From Acidobacteriota bacterium (GTDB lineage Bacteria; Acidobacteriota; Vicinamibacteria; Vicinamibacterales; JAFNAJ01), in assembly GCA_017860085.1 (NCBI GenBank), contig JAFNAJ010000190.1, positions 1 through 5,676 on the forward strand: a stretch of DNA of 5,676 nt. The letters are read 5' to 3'. Below are positions 1 through 5,676 of the stretch, piece by piece; position 1 is the stretch's first letter; every line of letters begins with the position of its first letter. Made by a program: the position numbers and the translations under genes. The notes under the pieces are model-generated. The model did not search any database. It was given only the letters and a program-made list of their open reading frames with translations, and had not been told where the DNA came from.

Positions 1-1190
1 CCCAGGTCGCGCAGATACTGAATGGACGCGATGGCCGGCGGCAACAGAGCGGCCACGGTGAGCGCGACGATGAGGATCGTGCGCGGCGTGCGCGGAATGC
101 TGAAGCGCCGCAGGAGGCTCACGCCGGAGACGACGGCGATGGCGGCCAGCACGCAGAGGAACGGCACCATCGGGAGCGAGTAGCGCGGGTAGATCAACTG
201 TCGACCGGCGATCGACCACAGAAACACCAGCGGGAACACGACGAGCAACGTCCACCGCACGCGGCCGGGACCGCGGATGGCACGCACGACCCCGAGGCCG
301 AATCCGCAGCCCGCGAGCAGCGCGGCGGGCCACCCGAACTTGAAACGCAGGTAACCCAGGTAGAACAGCCAGCCCGAACCGAGGGACGGATCCCGATCGC
401 GGTAATGGCTGACGAGATAGGCGAAGCCGTTCAGGAACCCCGGGAGGTCGAGCACGGTGTAGGGCGCGGCGAGCAGGTAGGCACCCGCGAACCCCCCAAT
501 CGTCGCCACGACGCAGGCCAGTCGAGAGGGCCGAGCGAACAGCGTCATCCAGGCCGCGACGAGTGGCAGCAGGAGCGCAATACCCGCGGGGTATTTGGTG
601 GCGGTGGCGAGGCCGGCGGCGACGCCAGCCCACGCAAAGGCCCGTGCCGATGTCATCTCGTGAGCACGAAGCGACAGCAGGAACGTCAGCGTGACGAAGA
701 ACGTGGCGGGGACGTCCGTCAGCAGGAAGTGCGACTCCCGGACGTGCATCGGCATCACGGCGAACAGCGCCGTCGCGAGCAGCGCGTGCCGCGCGCCCCA
801 TCGCATCGCGATCTGGTGCACGAGGAAGACCGTTGCCGTGCCGAGCGTCGCCGTCACTGTCCGACCCCAGAGGTAGAACGCCTCCGAAGGCGCATCGGCG
901 AGCGAGCCCCACTCTCCTCTGAGCGCCCCAACCACGAACCGCAGGCAGGCGACGGGCAGGTGCAGGTAGTAGGCCAGGCCGGGGTAGTCGAAGAAGTGGG
1001 GGTTGAAGTCGCCCGTCCTCATGATGGCGAGGACCCGCTCGACGATCACGTGCTCGTCGACGCCGAGGGCGTGCGGGATACCTGCTCCCAGTCGCCAGAA
1101 GCGCAGCACGGCGGCAACGAGCAGCACCGTCACCAGCCAGAACGTCGCAGGCTTGAGGTCCACGGCTTCGCGCCACTCACGCTCAGTCAT
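1..1190 (-). CDS. GT39/PMT-like membrane glycosyltransferase, 3' end cut by window edge
   Basis: The minus strand is open without a stop from the ATG at 1190 to base 1: 396 complete codons, with the C-terminus outside the window. The product is very hydrophobic with about nine or more membrane helices, such as residues 16-32, 113-129, 135-147, 161-174, 186-216, 224-241, 312-328 and 338-360. GT-C/GT39-type landmarks are an Asp-Glu pair in the first outer loop (D45-E46 in GVDEH), a DYPGLAYY segment at 68-75, the MHVRESHFLLTDVP stretch at 148-161, ATKYP at 197-201 and RYSLPMVPF at 336-344. Known members of this fold move a sugar from a polyprenyl-phosphate donor to protein or lipid acceptors on the outer membrane face; donor and acceptor here are unknown. 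Start choice: ATG with GAGGG six bases upstream, overlapping the preceding gene's stop. The family call is firm, the substrate is not. Confidence 0.88.
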   Translation of the reverse strand, partial: MTEREWREAVDLKPATFWLVTVLLVAAVLRFWRLGAGIPHALGVDEHVIVERVLAIMRTGDFNPHFFDYPGLAYYLHLPVACLRFVVGALRGEWGSLADAPSEAFYLWGRTVTATLGTATVFLVHQIAMRWGARHALLATALFAVMPMHVRESHFLLTDVPATFFVTLTFLLSLRAHEMTSARAFAWAGVAAGLATATKYPAGIALLLPLVAAWMTLFARPSRLACVVATIGGFAGAYLLAAPYTVLDLPGFLNGFAYLVSHYRDRDPSLGSGWLFYLGYLRFKFGWPAALLAGCGFGLGVVRAIRGPGRVRWTLLVVFPLVFLWSIAGRQLIYPRYSLPMVPFLCVLAAIAVVSGVSLLRRFSIPRTPRTILIVALTVAALLPPAIASIQYLRDL

Positions 1191-1196
1191 GACAGA

Positions 1197-1202
1197 CCCT
1201 CA
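1197..1202 (-). promoter_or_regulatory. Shine-Dalgarno overlapping the upstream stop codon (coupled start)
   Basis: On the minus strand the sequence reads TGAGGG, then six bases, then the ATG at 1190. The TGA is the stop codon of the CPBP protease gene, and the same bases form the ribosome binding site (GAGGG) for the glycosyltransferase. This supports an operon with translational coupling and fixes the start of the glycosyltransferase. Confidence 0.7.
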
Positions 1203-2012
1203 CGAGGGAGACAGCCAGGCGTAGTGCAGGACCTCGGCGAGATTGAAGCCCGCATGACACACGAGAGGGGCCACCACGCTTCGTCGCCCAAGGTACAAGA
1301 GGCCCCAGGCCAACCCCAGGAACCCCGTGACGATGGCGGCGTCGTACCCCTGCAGCAAGTGCCCGAGACCGAAGGCCACACTGAACAGGACGAGACCGAC
1401 CCACGCGCCGCCCAGGTGGCGTTCGAAGCGGTCGAGCACGAACGCCCGCTGGACCTCCTCCCGCGCGCCGCCGGCGACGACAGCCACGAAACCGAAGATG
1501 GCCACGTCGCGGCCGTTGCGCAGCAACGACGCGAGGGGGTTCTCCTCGACGTTGCGGAGCCATGGCGCCAGTGACTGGATCGTCAGCATCAGGCCGGCGA
1601 CGGTCAGCAGCACCACCGGCACCAGCAGCAGCCCGAGGACGCTCTCGCGACCCACGCCACGCGATCCGAGGAACAGTTGAACGGGGTCGTCGCCGCGAAC
1701 CGCGACAAAGCACGCGATGAGGCCGAGCAGCAAAGCCGTGTCGATCAGGCTGAGCGCCGTGACGAACCGGAGCGAGAGGCCCCCGTCGCTGGCCAGCGGC
1801 GTGAGGCCCGCCGCGGCGAGCGCCCCAACCACGATCAGCTGGGTCGGGAACCCCGAGCACAGCAAGACCTCGATGAGTGACGCGATGCGGTCTGCCCGGC
1901 CTACCGAAGCACGCGTAGGTGCGTCGGGCGCTCCGTTCTTGGCCGGTGATGGCTCTGGGGGACGCGGCGAGGCGACGTCCGCTGTCGGCGGCGTATCGGA
2001 CGGCACCAGCAC
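1200..2012 (-). CDS. CPBP family intramembrane glutamic/metalloprotease (CAAX protease-like, ABI family)
   Basis: A 270-residue integral membrane protein. Residues 1-44 form a Pro/Ala-rich hydrophilic, presumably cytoplasmic tail; about seven hydrophobic segments follow (near 47-70, 83-105, 124-146, 168-182, 203-220, 224-241, 245-262). The three CPBP/Rce1 motifs appear in order: a double Glu at E185-E186 followed by R189, F214-xxx-H218 (FGLGH), and H253-xxx-N257 (HAGFN). In characterised relatives these residues form the active site in the membrane core, and members process prenylated proteins, bacteriocins or anti-sigma factors. The substrate here is unknown. Odd point: motif 1 is EExxR, one residue shorter than the usual EExxxR. 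The start is GTG at 2012: an in-frame TAA lies four codons upstream, no Shine-Dalgarno is visible, and a -10-like box lies six bases before it, which suggests a leaderless mRNA. GTG at 2006 is a second option. First gene of an operon with the glycosyltransferase. Confidence 0.88.
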   Translation of the reverse strand: MLVPSDTPPTADVASPRPPEPSPAKNGAPDAPTRASVGRADRIASLIEVLLCSGFPTQLIVVGALAAAGLTPLASDGGLSLRFVTALSLIDTALLLGLIACFVAVRGDDPVQLFLGSRGVGRESVLGLLLVPVVLLTVAGLMLTIQSLAPWLRNVEENPLASLLRNGRDVAIFGFVAVVAGGAREEVQRAFVLDRFERHLGGAWVGLVLFSVAFGLGHLLQGYDAAIVTGFLGLAWGLLYLGRRSVVAPLVCHAGFNLAEVLHYAWLSPS

Positions 2013-2018
2013 GCGGCG

Positions 2019-2027
2019 ACTTTACCA
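2019..2027 (-). promoter_or_regulatory. Candidate extended -10 promoter for the CPBP-glycosyltransferase operon
   Basis: On the minus strand the sequence reads TGG followed by TAAAGT, which fits TGn plus a -10 hexamer (four of six matches to TATAAT). There is no convincing -35. The hexamer ends six bases before the GTG at 2012, the spacing expected if transcription begins at the start codon. This is a pattern match only. Confidence 0.4.
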
Positions 2028-2039
2028 CACGCCGCTCGG

Positions 2040-2067
2040 CGCCCGGTCGAAGGGTCGCGGCCGGGCG
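2040..2067. repeat. 7-bp inverted repeat, candidate operator in the divergent promoter region
   Basis: The arms CGCCCGG (2040-2046) and CCGGGCG (2061-2067) are perfect reverse complements separated by 14 bases, so their centres are 21 bp apart, about two helical turns. The left arm sits where the -35 of the leftward promoter would be, and the right arm close to where the -35 of the rightward promoter would be. A dimeric regulator could control both operons from here. GC-rich DNA makes short dyads by chance, so confidence is low. A smaller dyad, CGCCG-CT-CGGCG, lies next to it at 2030-2041. Confidence 0.3.
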
Positions 2068-2076
2068 GGTCACGCA

Positions 2077-2085
2077 TGGTACACT
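2077..2085 (+). promoter_or_regulatory. Candidate extended -10 promoter for the two-component operon
   Basis: The plus strand reads TGG followed by TACACT, an extended -10-like element with four of six matches to TATAAT and no recognisable -35. Transcription would start near 2092, giving a leader of about 29 bases before the ATG at 2121. An 8-bp palindrome, CTCGCGAG (2084-2091), follows directly and overlaps the end of the -10. I see no sigma-54-type GG-N10-GC site with the usual TGGCAC/TTGC core here. Confidence 0.4.
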
Positions 2086-2120
2086 CGCGAGGACACCGCA
2101 CGTCGGGTGCTGAGGCAGTC

Positions 2121-3566
2121 ATGACCTCGCCGCCAGCCATCGCCAGACCCGCAGCCGCTCGGACCGTTCCGCCCGAACGCGTGCTCGTCGTTGAAGACGA
2201 CGCGTCGACGAGGGCAGGCCTCGCCGAGCTCATCATGGCCTGGGGGTTCGAGGCAGAGGCCGCCGCCGACGGCCAGCAGGGGCTCGAGGCCGTCGGGGTG
2301 TTTCGCCCGTCGATTGTGATCTCCGACCTGGTCATGCCGCAGATGGACGGGATGGCCCTCCTGCGGGCGCTCCAGGATCAGCTGTCGGAGATCGCGTTCG
2401 TGATGCTCACGGCGCAAGGCACGGTCGAGACCGCGGTCGAGGCCATGAAGATCGGGGCCTACGACTACCTCACCAAGCCGATCGATCCCCGACGCCTCCG
2501 GGTGGTGCTCGACAAGATCGTCGAACGTCAGAACACCCTGCGCGAGGTCCGCCAACTGCGGCGCCAGCTGAGCGAGCAGGGCACCTTCGGTCGCATGGTT
2601 GGCCAGAGCCCCGCCATTCGCCGGATCTACCGCACGATCGAGCAGGCCGCCCCGACGACGGCGTCTGTGCTCATCTGGGGTGAGTCGGGCACCGGCAAGG
2701 AGCTCGTTGCCCAGACCCTGCACCAGCTCAGCCCGCGCGCGCGGGCACCCTACGTGGCGATCAACTGCGCGGCCATCCCCGAGACGCTGCTCGAGAGCGA
2801 GATCTTCGGGCACGAGAAGGGGGCATTCACGGGCGCCATCGACCGGCGCCTCGGCTGCTTCGAGCTGGCGCACCGCGGCACGCTCTTCCTCGACGAGATC
2901 GCGGAGATGATGCCGGCGACGCAGGTGAAGCTGCTCCGTGTCCTGCAGGAACGCACGTTCCGACGCATCGGGGGAAGACAGGAGATCTCGGTGGACGTGC
3001 GGATGATCGCCGCGACCAATGCCAATCCCGCCCAAGCCGTCGAAAGCGGGAAACTGCGGGAGGATCTGTTCTACCGACTGAACGTGTTCGCGATCGAGAT
3101 TCCACCGCTGCGCGACCGCCGCGACGACATCCCGCTGCTGGCGCAGGCGTTCATCCAGGAATTCGCGCCCCGCGTGCAGAAGACCATCCGGGGTGTGGCA
3201 CCGGAGGCCATGCGGGTCTTCGAGCAGCACCTGTGGCCTGGCAACGTGCGCGAACTGCGGAACGTGATCGAGCGCGCCACGATCCTGGCCGAGGGGGAGT
3301 GGATCGGTCCCGAGCACCTGCCGCCCACGCTCGGGGCAGCCGGCGTGACCCGGGCCGAGCGCGGCAGTCCCGATGGGCACGCGCTCAGGCCCGGCATGAC
3401 GGTCGATGAAGCCGAGACCGAGCTGATTCGCCTGACGCTCGTGCACACGGGCAACAACAAGACCCGGGCCGCCGAGATTCTCGGCATCAGCCTGAAGACC
3501 CTGCACAACAAGCTCAATCGGCTTCGAGCGGCGGGCGAGGCCATCGATCCGCCCTCGGGACGGTGA
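2121..3566 (+). CDS. NtrC-family sigma-54-dependent response regulator
   Basis: A 481-residue cytoplasmic transcription activator with the usual three-part NtrC layout and length. The receiver domain (about 20-135) has the acidic pocket E25/D26, phospho-acceptor D69 in SDLVMP, T97 and K119. The AAA+ domain (about 157-385) has Walker A GESGTGKE at 187-194, the sigma-54 contact loop GAFTGA at 234-239, Walker B TLFLDE at 254-259, arginines R313 and R319 in the REDLFYR region, and WPGNVREL at 372-379. A Fis-type helix-turn-helix ends the protein (about 445-468, TRAAEILGISLKTLHNKL). All key residues are present, so it should be phosphorylatable and able to remodel sigma-54 polymerase. Start choice: ATG 2121 has TGAGG five bases upstream. 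The in-frame ATG at 2076 would add 15 residues with no homology-like content and lies on the predicted -10. The kinase gene follows after 37 bp, so it is the likely partner. Target genes unknown. Confidence 0.96.
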   Translation: MTSPPAIARPAAARTVPPERVLVVEDDASTRAGLAELIMAWGFEAEAAADGQQGLEAVGVFRPSIVISDLVMPQMDGMALLRALQDQLSEIAFVMLTAQGTVETAVEAMKIGAYDYLTKPIDPRRLRVVLDKIVERQNTLREVRQLRRQLSEQGTFGRMVGQSPAIRRIYRTIEQAAPTTASVLIWGESGTGKELVAQTLHQLSPRARAPYVAINCAAIPETLLESEIFGHEKGAFTGAIDRRLGCFELAHRGTLFLDEIAEMMPATQVKLLRVLQERTFRRIGGRQEISVDVRMIAATNANPAQAVESGKLREDLFYRLNVFAIEIPPLRDRRDDIPLLAQAFIQEFAPRVQKTIRGVAPEAMRVFEQHLWPGNVRELRNVIERATILAEGEWIGPEHLPPTLGAAGVTRAERGSPDGHALRPGMTVDEAETELIRLTLVHTGNNKTRAAEILGISLKTLHNKLNRLRAAGEAIDPPSGR

Positions 3567-3603
3567 GCCCTCACTCGAGAGTCATGTCGGTTCCTGGTTC
3601 TTC

Positions 3604-5457
3604 GTGCCTGCTGACGAACCGGGGTGGGCCGTGCTGCAGCGGATGAGCCTGAGAGCCCGCCAGGTGGCGGGCGTCACCCTCGTCGTGGGCTTCGCGGTGG
3701 TCGCGATGGGGGCGATCCACCTCCTCTGGATCACGCGCTTCTCGCTGGAGGAGAGCGCCGCTCGCGGAGAGCTGCTGGCACGCACCGTGTTCGAGCAGGC
3801 GGCCGTGGCGGCCAGCAACCCCGAGCCCTACGCCGCCCTGCAGACCGATCGCGGCATCCGGTCGATCCTCAACTCCGGGCTGGCGTACTCCCCGGACGTC
3901 ACCTACGTGGCCATCACCGACGCCCAGGGCTTCGCCATCGCGCACAGCTCGCCGGCGCTCGAGGGCGAACGCCTGCCAACCCAGGCGTTGCTGGGTGACC
4001 TCATCAGGAGCGGGTGGTGGGAACAGCTGCGGGCGGTCTACTCGGACCGCACCTTCGAGGTGCGCGAGCGTCTCCTGCAGGGCAGCGACGAGTTCGGATC
4101 GATTCGGGTGGGGCTGTCGATGCTGCTCGTGCGGCAGCAGTTGCGCAGCGCCACACGCCCCGTGCTCGTCACGCTGATCGCCGCCCTCGTGCTGGCCACC
4201 GCGATCTCGGGGTTGCTCGCGCAGCGTCTGCTTCGGCCCATCCACGTGCTCAGGGCCGGACTCAGTCGCCTCGGACGAGGCGAGCTGGACGTGACGCTCG
4301 ACCTGCCGTCCGATCCGGAATTCGGCGACCTCGGGCGCTCGTTCAAGGCGATTGGTGAGGAGCTCGCCACGACGCGGTCGCAGCTGGCCGGCCAATCGGC
4401 GCGAGTCGCCTCCATCGTCGATCGCCTCGAGGATGCGGTGGGCGTTGTCGGGCCGGGCGGGGATGTCCTGTTTGCCAATCGCGCGTTGCAGGCGCTCTGG
4501 CCAGTCGACGGTGAGGGAGCCAGGCGGGTGGGCGCGTTGCCTCAGGATCATCCCCTGCGTGCGCTGCTGAGGCGGTCGCTGGACGAGCAGCGGTCGGACG
4601 GGCCGGCCACGATCCCGCTGTCGCGCGGGGATGGGCCGCCGGTCGACTACCTGGTGACGGCCACGGCCATCACGGACGAGAGCGGCGCCTTCATCGGCGT
4701 GACCCTGCTGGCGCGTGACATGGCGTACGCGGACGAGGTCGAGAGCACGGTGCGCTACTCGCAGAAGCTGGCGGCGCTGGGCCGGCTGCTCGCGGGCGTC
4801 GCGCACGAGGTGAAGAACCCGTTGAACGCCATGACCATTCACCTCGAGCTGCTGCGGGCGAAGCTGGTCGCGCTCGAGCAGGCGATGGGCGAGGGCAGCC
4901 ACGGGCAGGTGTCCGCTGTCGCGCACCACGCCAGCGTCATCGAGCGCGAGATTCGGCGGCTCGACGACGTGGTGCAGGGCTTCCTGCGTTTCAGCCGTCC
5001 CGACGAGCTCGACTTGGCGACCGTGCGCGTGGGCGATCTGCTCACCGATGTGCGGCGCGTGATCGAGCCCGAGTGGGCGCCGCAGGGGATTAGGGTGACG
5101 GTGGACTGCCCCCGCGACGTGCCCAGCGTGCGCGCGGATCGGGGAATGCTGCAGCAGGCCCTGCTGAACCTCGCGCTCAATGCCTGCCAGGCGATGCCCC
5201 GCGGGGGCACACTCGCGTTGCAGGCACGTGCGCACGGTGATCGGATGGTCGAGGTGAGGGTTGCAGACACCGGTGTCGGCATTCCACCCGAGCACCTCGA
5301 GAAGATCTTCAACCTGTATTTCACGACGAAGAACGACGGCAGCGGGATCGGGTTGTCGATGGTCTATCGCACCCTGCAACTCCTCAACGGCAGCATCGAA
5401 GTAGAATCCACGGTGGGACGCGGGACGGTGATGCGGCTCCTGCTTCCACGGGCATGA
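3604..5457 (+). CDS. Membrane sensor histidine kinase: Cache-like sensor, HAMP, PAS, HisKA, HATPase
   Basis: A 617-residue kinase. Order: short basic N-terminus, helix TM1 (about 21-43), extracytoplasmic sensor (about 44-183), TM2 (about 184-206), HAMP (207-258, RPIHVL and PEFGDLGRSF), PAS (about 265-372), HisKA with phospho-acceptor H401 in AHEVKNPL, and HATPase. The ATPase has N-box N522/N526, G1 box ADTGVGI at 554-560, F box around 568-575 and G2 box GSGIGLSM at 579-586. No receiver domain is attached. The sensor region has a Cache/PDC-like stretch, TYVAITDAQGFAIAHSSP at 100-117; the ligand is unknown. H401 should autophosphorylate and pass phosphate to D69 of the regulator encoded 37 bp upstream. 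The start is uncertain: GTG 3604 has no clear Shine-Dalgarno, GTG 3631 has a G-rich stretch just upstream, and ATG 3643 would give a compact N-terminus directly before TM1. The longest frame is reported. The 37-bp gap is too short for much control, so co-transcription is likely. Confidence 0.95.
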   Translation: MPADEPGWAVLQRMSLRARQVAGVTLVVGFAVVAMGAIHLLWITRFSLEESAARGELLARTVFEQAAVAASNPEPYAALQTDRGIRSILNSGLAYSPDVTYVAITDAQGFAIAHSSPALEGERLPTQALLGDLIRSGWWEQLRAVYSDRTFEVRERLLQGSDEFGSIRVGLSMLLVRQQLRSATRPVLVTLIAALVLATAISGLLAQRLLRPIHVLRAGLSRLGRGELDVTLDLPSDPEFGDLGRSFKAIGEELATTRSQLAGQSARVASIVDRLEDAVGVVGPGGDVLFANRALQALWPVDGEGARRVGALPQDHPLRALLRRSLDEQRSDGPATIPLSRGDGPPVDYLVTATAITDESGAFIGVTLLARDMAYADEVESTVRYSQKLAALGRLLAGVAHEVKNPLNAMTIHLELLRAKLVALEQAMGEGSHGQVSAVAHHASVIEREIRRLDDVVQGFLRFSRPDELDLATVRVGDLLTDVRRVIEPEWAPQGIRVTVDCPRDVPSVRADRGMLQQALLNLALNACQAMPRGGTLALQARAHGDRMVEVRVADTGVGIPPEHLEKIFNLYFTTKNDGSGIGLSMVYRTLQLLNGSIEVESTVGRGTVMRLLLPRA

Positions 5458-5484
5458 GCGGGCGCGACGGCCCCGAGAAGGTGG

Positions 5485-5504
5485 GGCGGGCCTTCAGGTC
5501 CGCC
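5485..5504 (+). terminator. Hairpin after the kinase gene, possible weak terminator or processing site
   Basis: GGCGGGCC, loop TTCA, GGTCCGCC forms an 8-bp stem with one G-U pair in RNA and a tetraloop. It lies 27 bases after the kinase stop codon and 38 bases before the next start. No T-tract follows (GCGTGAG), so classical intrinsic termination is not well supported. An alternative 5-bp stem, GCCCC (5470-5474) with GGGGC (5483-5487), shares bases with it and cannot form at the same time. Confidence 0.3.
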
Positions 5505-5542
5505 GCGTGAGTCTGCCGTGACGGCGTGAGGAACACCCGGCT

Positions 5543-5676
5543 GTGAGCAACGAGAGGATCCGGTGGGTCGTGGCGGCAACCCTGCTGGCGGTGGTGGCGG
5601 GTGGGGCAGCCTGCGCCTCGTCGAGGCCGAAGGCCGTGGCCCCGCCGCCGGCGCTCGCCGTGCCGGTGCCGCCGGC
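5543..5676 (+). CDS. Predicted lipoprotein, N-terminus only (cut by window edge)
   Basis: The frame begins at GTG 5543 and stays open to the window end: 44 complete codons. An in-frame TGA at 5519 excludes longer versions, and TGAGGA (5527-5532) ten bases upstream is a good Shine-Dalgarno. The N-terminus looks like a type II signal peptide: charged start MSNERIR, hydrophobic core about 8-20 and Cys24 in GGAAC. The lipobox has Gly at -3 rather than the usual Leu/Val/Ile, so it is a slightly weak match. After the Cys comes a Ser/Arg then Pro/Ala/Val-rich stretch (ASSRPKAVAPPP), typical of a linker that spaces a lipid-anchored domain from the membrane. No functional domain is visible. Its position 85 bp after the kinase stop, on the same strand, makes it a possible third operon member, although the hairpin between may separate them. 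Confidence 0.6.
   Translation, partial: MSNERIRWVVAATLLAVVAGGAACASSRPKAVAPPPALAVPVPP

Noticed and set aside
405..1574. Open frame of 389 codons on the plus strand opposite the glycosyltransferase and protease
   Set aside because: It spans two real minus-strand genes and their junction, and its product is highly charged low-complexity Arg/Glu/His sequence.
1183..2073. Minus-strand frame of 296 codons overlapping the CPBP gene
   Set aside because: It is a shifted frame of the same strand giving an Arg-rich product. The CPBP frame carries all family motifs and membrane helices.
2076..2120. Upstream ATG at 2076 as the response regulator start
   Set aside because: It overlaps the predicted -10, has no Shine-Dalgarno and adds 15 residues lacking receiver-domain character. 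ATG 2121 has TGAGG at proper spacing.
2070..3506. Open frame of 478 codons on the minus strand opposite the response regulator
   Set aside because: It is antisense to a gene with full NtrC-family motifs. Its product is rich in Arg, His, Leu, Asp and Gly with no recognisable domain, as expected for the mirror frame of GC-biased codons.
3584..3646. Small frame from ATG 3584 between regulator and kinase
   Set aside because: It runs only about 20 codons to a TGA, overlaps the kinase start and has no ribosome binding site.
3571..5379. Open frame of 602 codons on the minus strand opposite the histidine kinase
   Set aside because: It mirrors a certain gene. The composition is Arg/His/Gln-rich without motifs or a hydrophobic core, and the length is explained by the rarity of stop codons in this GC-rich frame.
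5635..5676. GCC/CCG-rich repetitive stretch at the window end
   Set aside because: It is the codon-level result of the Pro/Ala/Val linker in the lipoprotein, not a separate repeat element.
1..5676. tRNA, rRNA, CRISPR, insertion sequence, toxin-antitoxin or phage signals
   Set aside because: No cloverleaf-like segments, spaced direct repeats, transposase-like frames or terminal inverted repeats were seen. The window is almost fully occupied by ordinary genes.

Overview
The window is GC-rich chromosomal DNA (roughly two thirds G+C by eye) with tightly packed genes, strong G/C preference at third codon positions and frequent GTG starts. Sequence alone does not fix the taxon. The combination (bacterial enhancer-binding regulator with an intact sigma-54 contact motif, a CPBP protease with an unusual REEVQR motif, a GT39-type glycosyltransferase) would fit a soil-type Gram-negative such as an Acidobacteriota (Vicinamibacteria-like) or a deltaproteobacterial lineage. 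This is an inference, not an identification.

Layout: two divergent blocks separated by a 108-bp control region (2013-2120). Leftward (minus strand): a CPBP-family intramembrane metalloprotease (2012-1200), then a GT39-like multi-pass membrane glycosyltransferase (1190 to beyond base 1). They are 9 nt apart, and the glycosyltransferase's Shine-Dalgarno overlaps the protease stop codon, so they look translationally coupled. Rightward (plus strand): an NtrC-family response regulator (2121-3566), a membrane PAS/HAMP sensor histidine kinase (3604-5457), then the start of a predicted lipoprotein (5543 to beyond 5676).

The kinase and regulator are almost certainly cognate. A Cache-like extracytoplasmic domain would sense a signal, His401 would phosphorylate Asp69 of the regulator, and the regulator's AAA+ domain would drive sigma-54 RNA polymerase at unknown targets. 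The signal and targets cannot be read from the window.

The divergent region is the most information-rich non-coding part. It holds an extended -10-like element for each direction and a 7-bp inverted repeat (arms 2040-2046 and 2061-2067) that falls where both -35 boxes should be. The minus-strand -10 lies exactly 6 nt before the GTG start of the protease, so that mRNA may be leaderless. Past the kinase there is a stable-looking hairpin (5485-5504) without a T-tract.

I find no tRNA, rRNA, CRISPR array, insertion sequence or phage feature. No clearly novel system is evident. The oddest protein-level feature is the protease's first catalytic motif, EExxR instead of the usual EExxxR.
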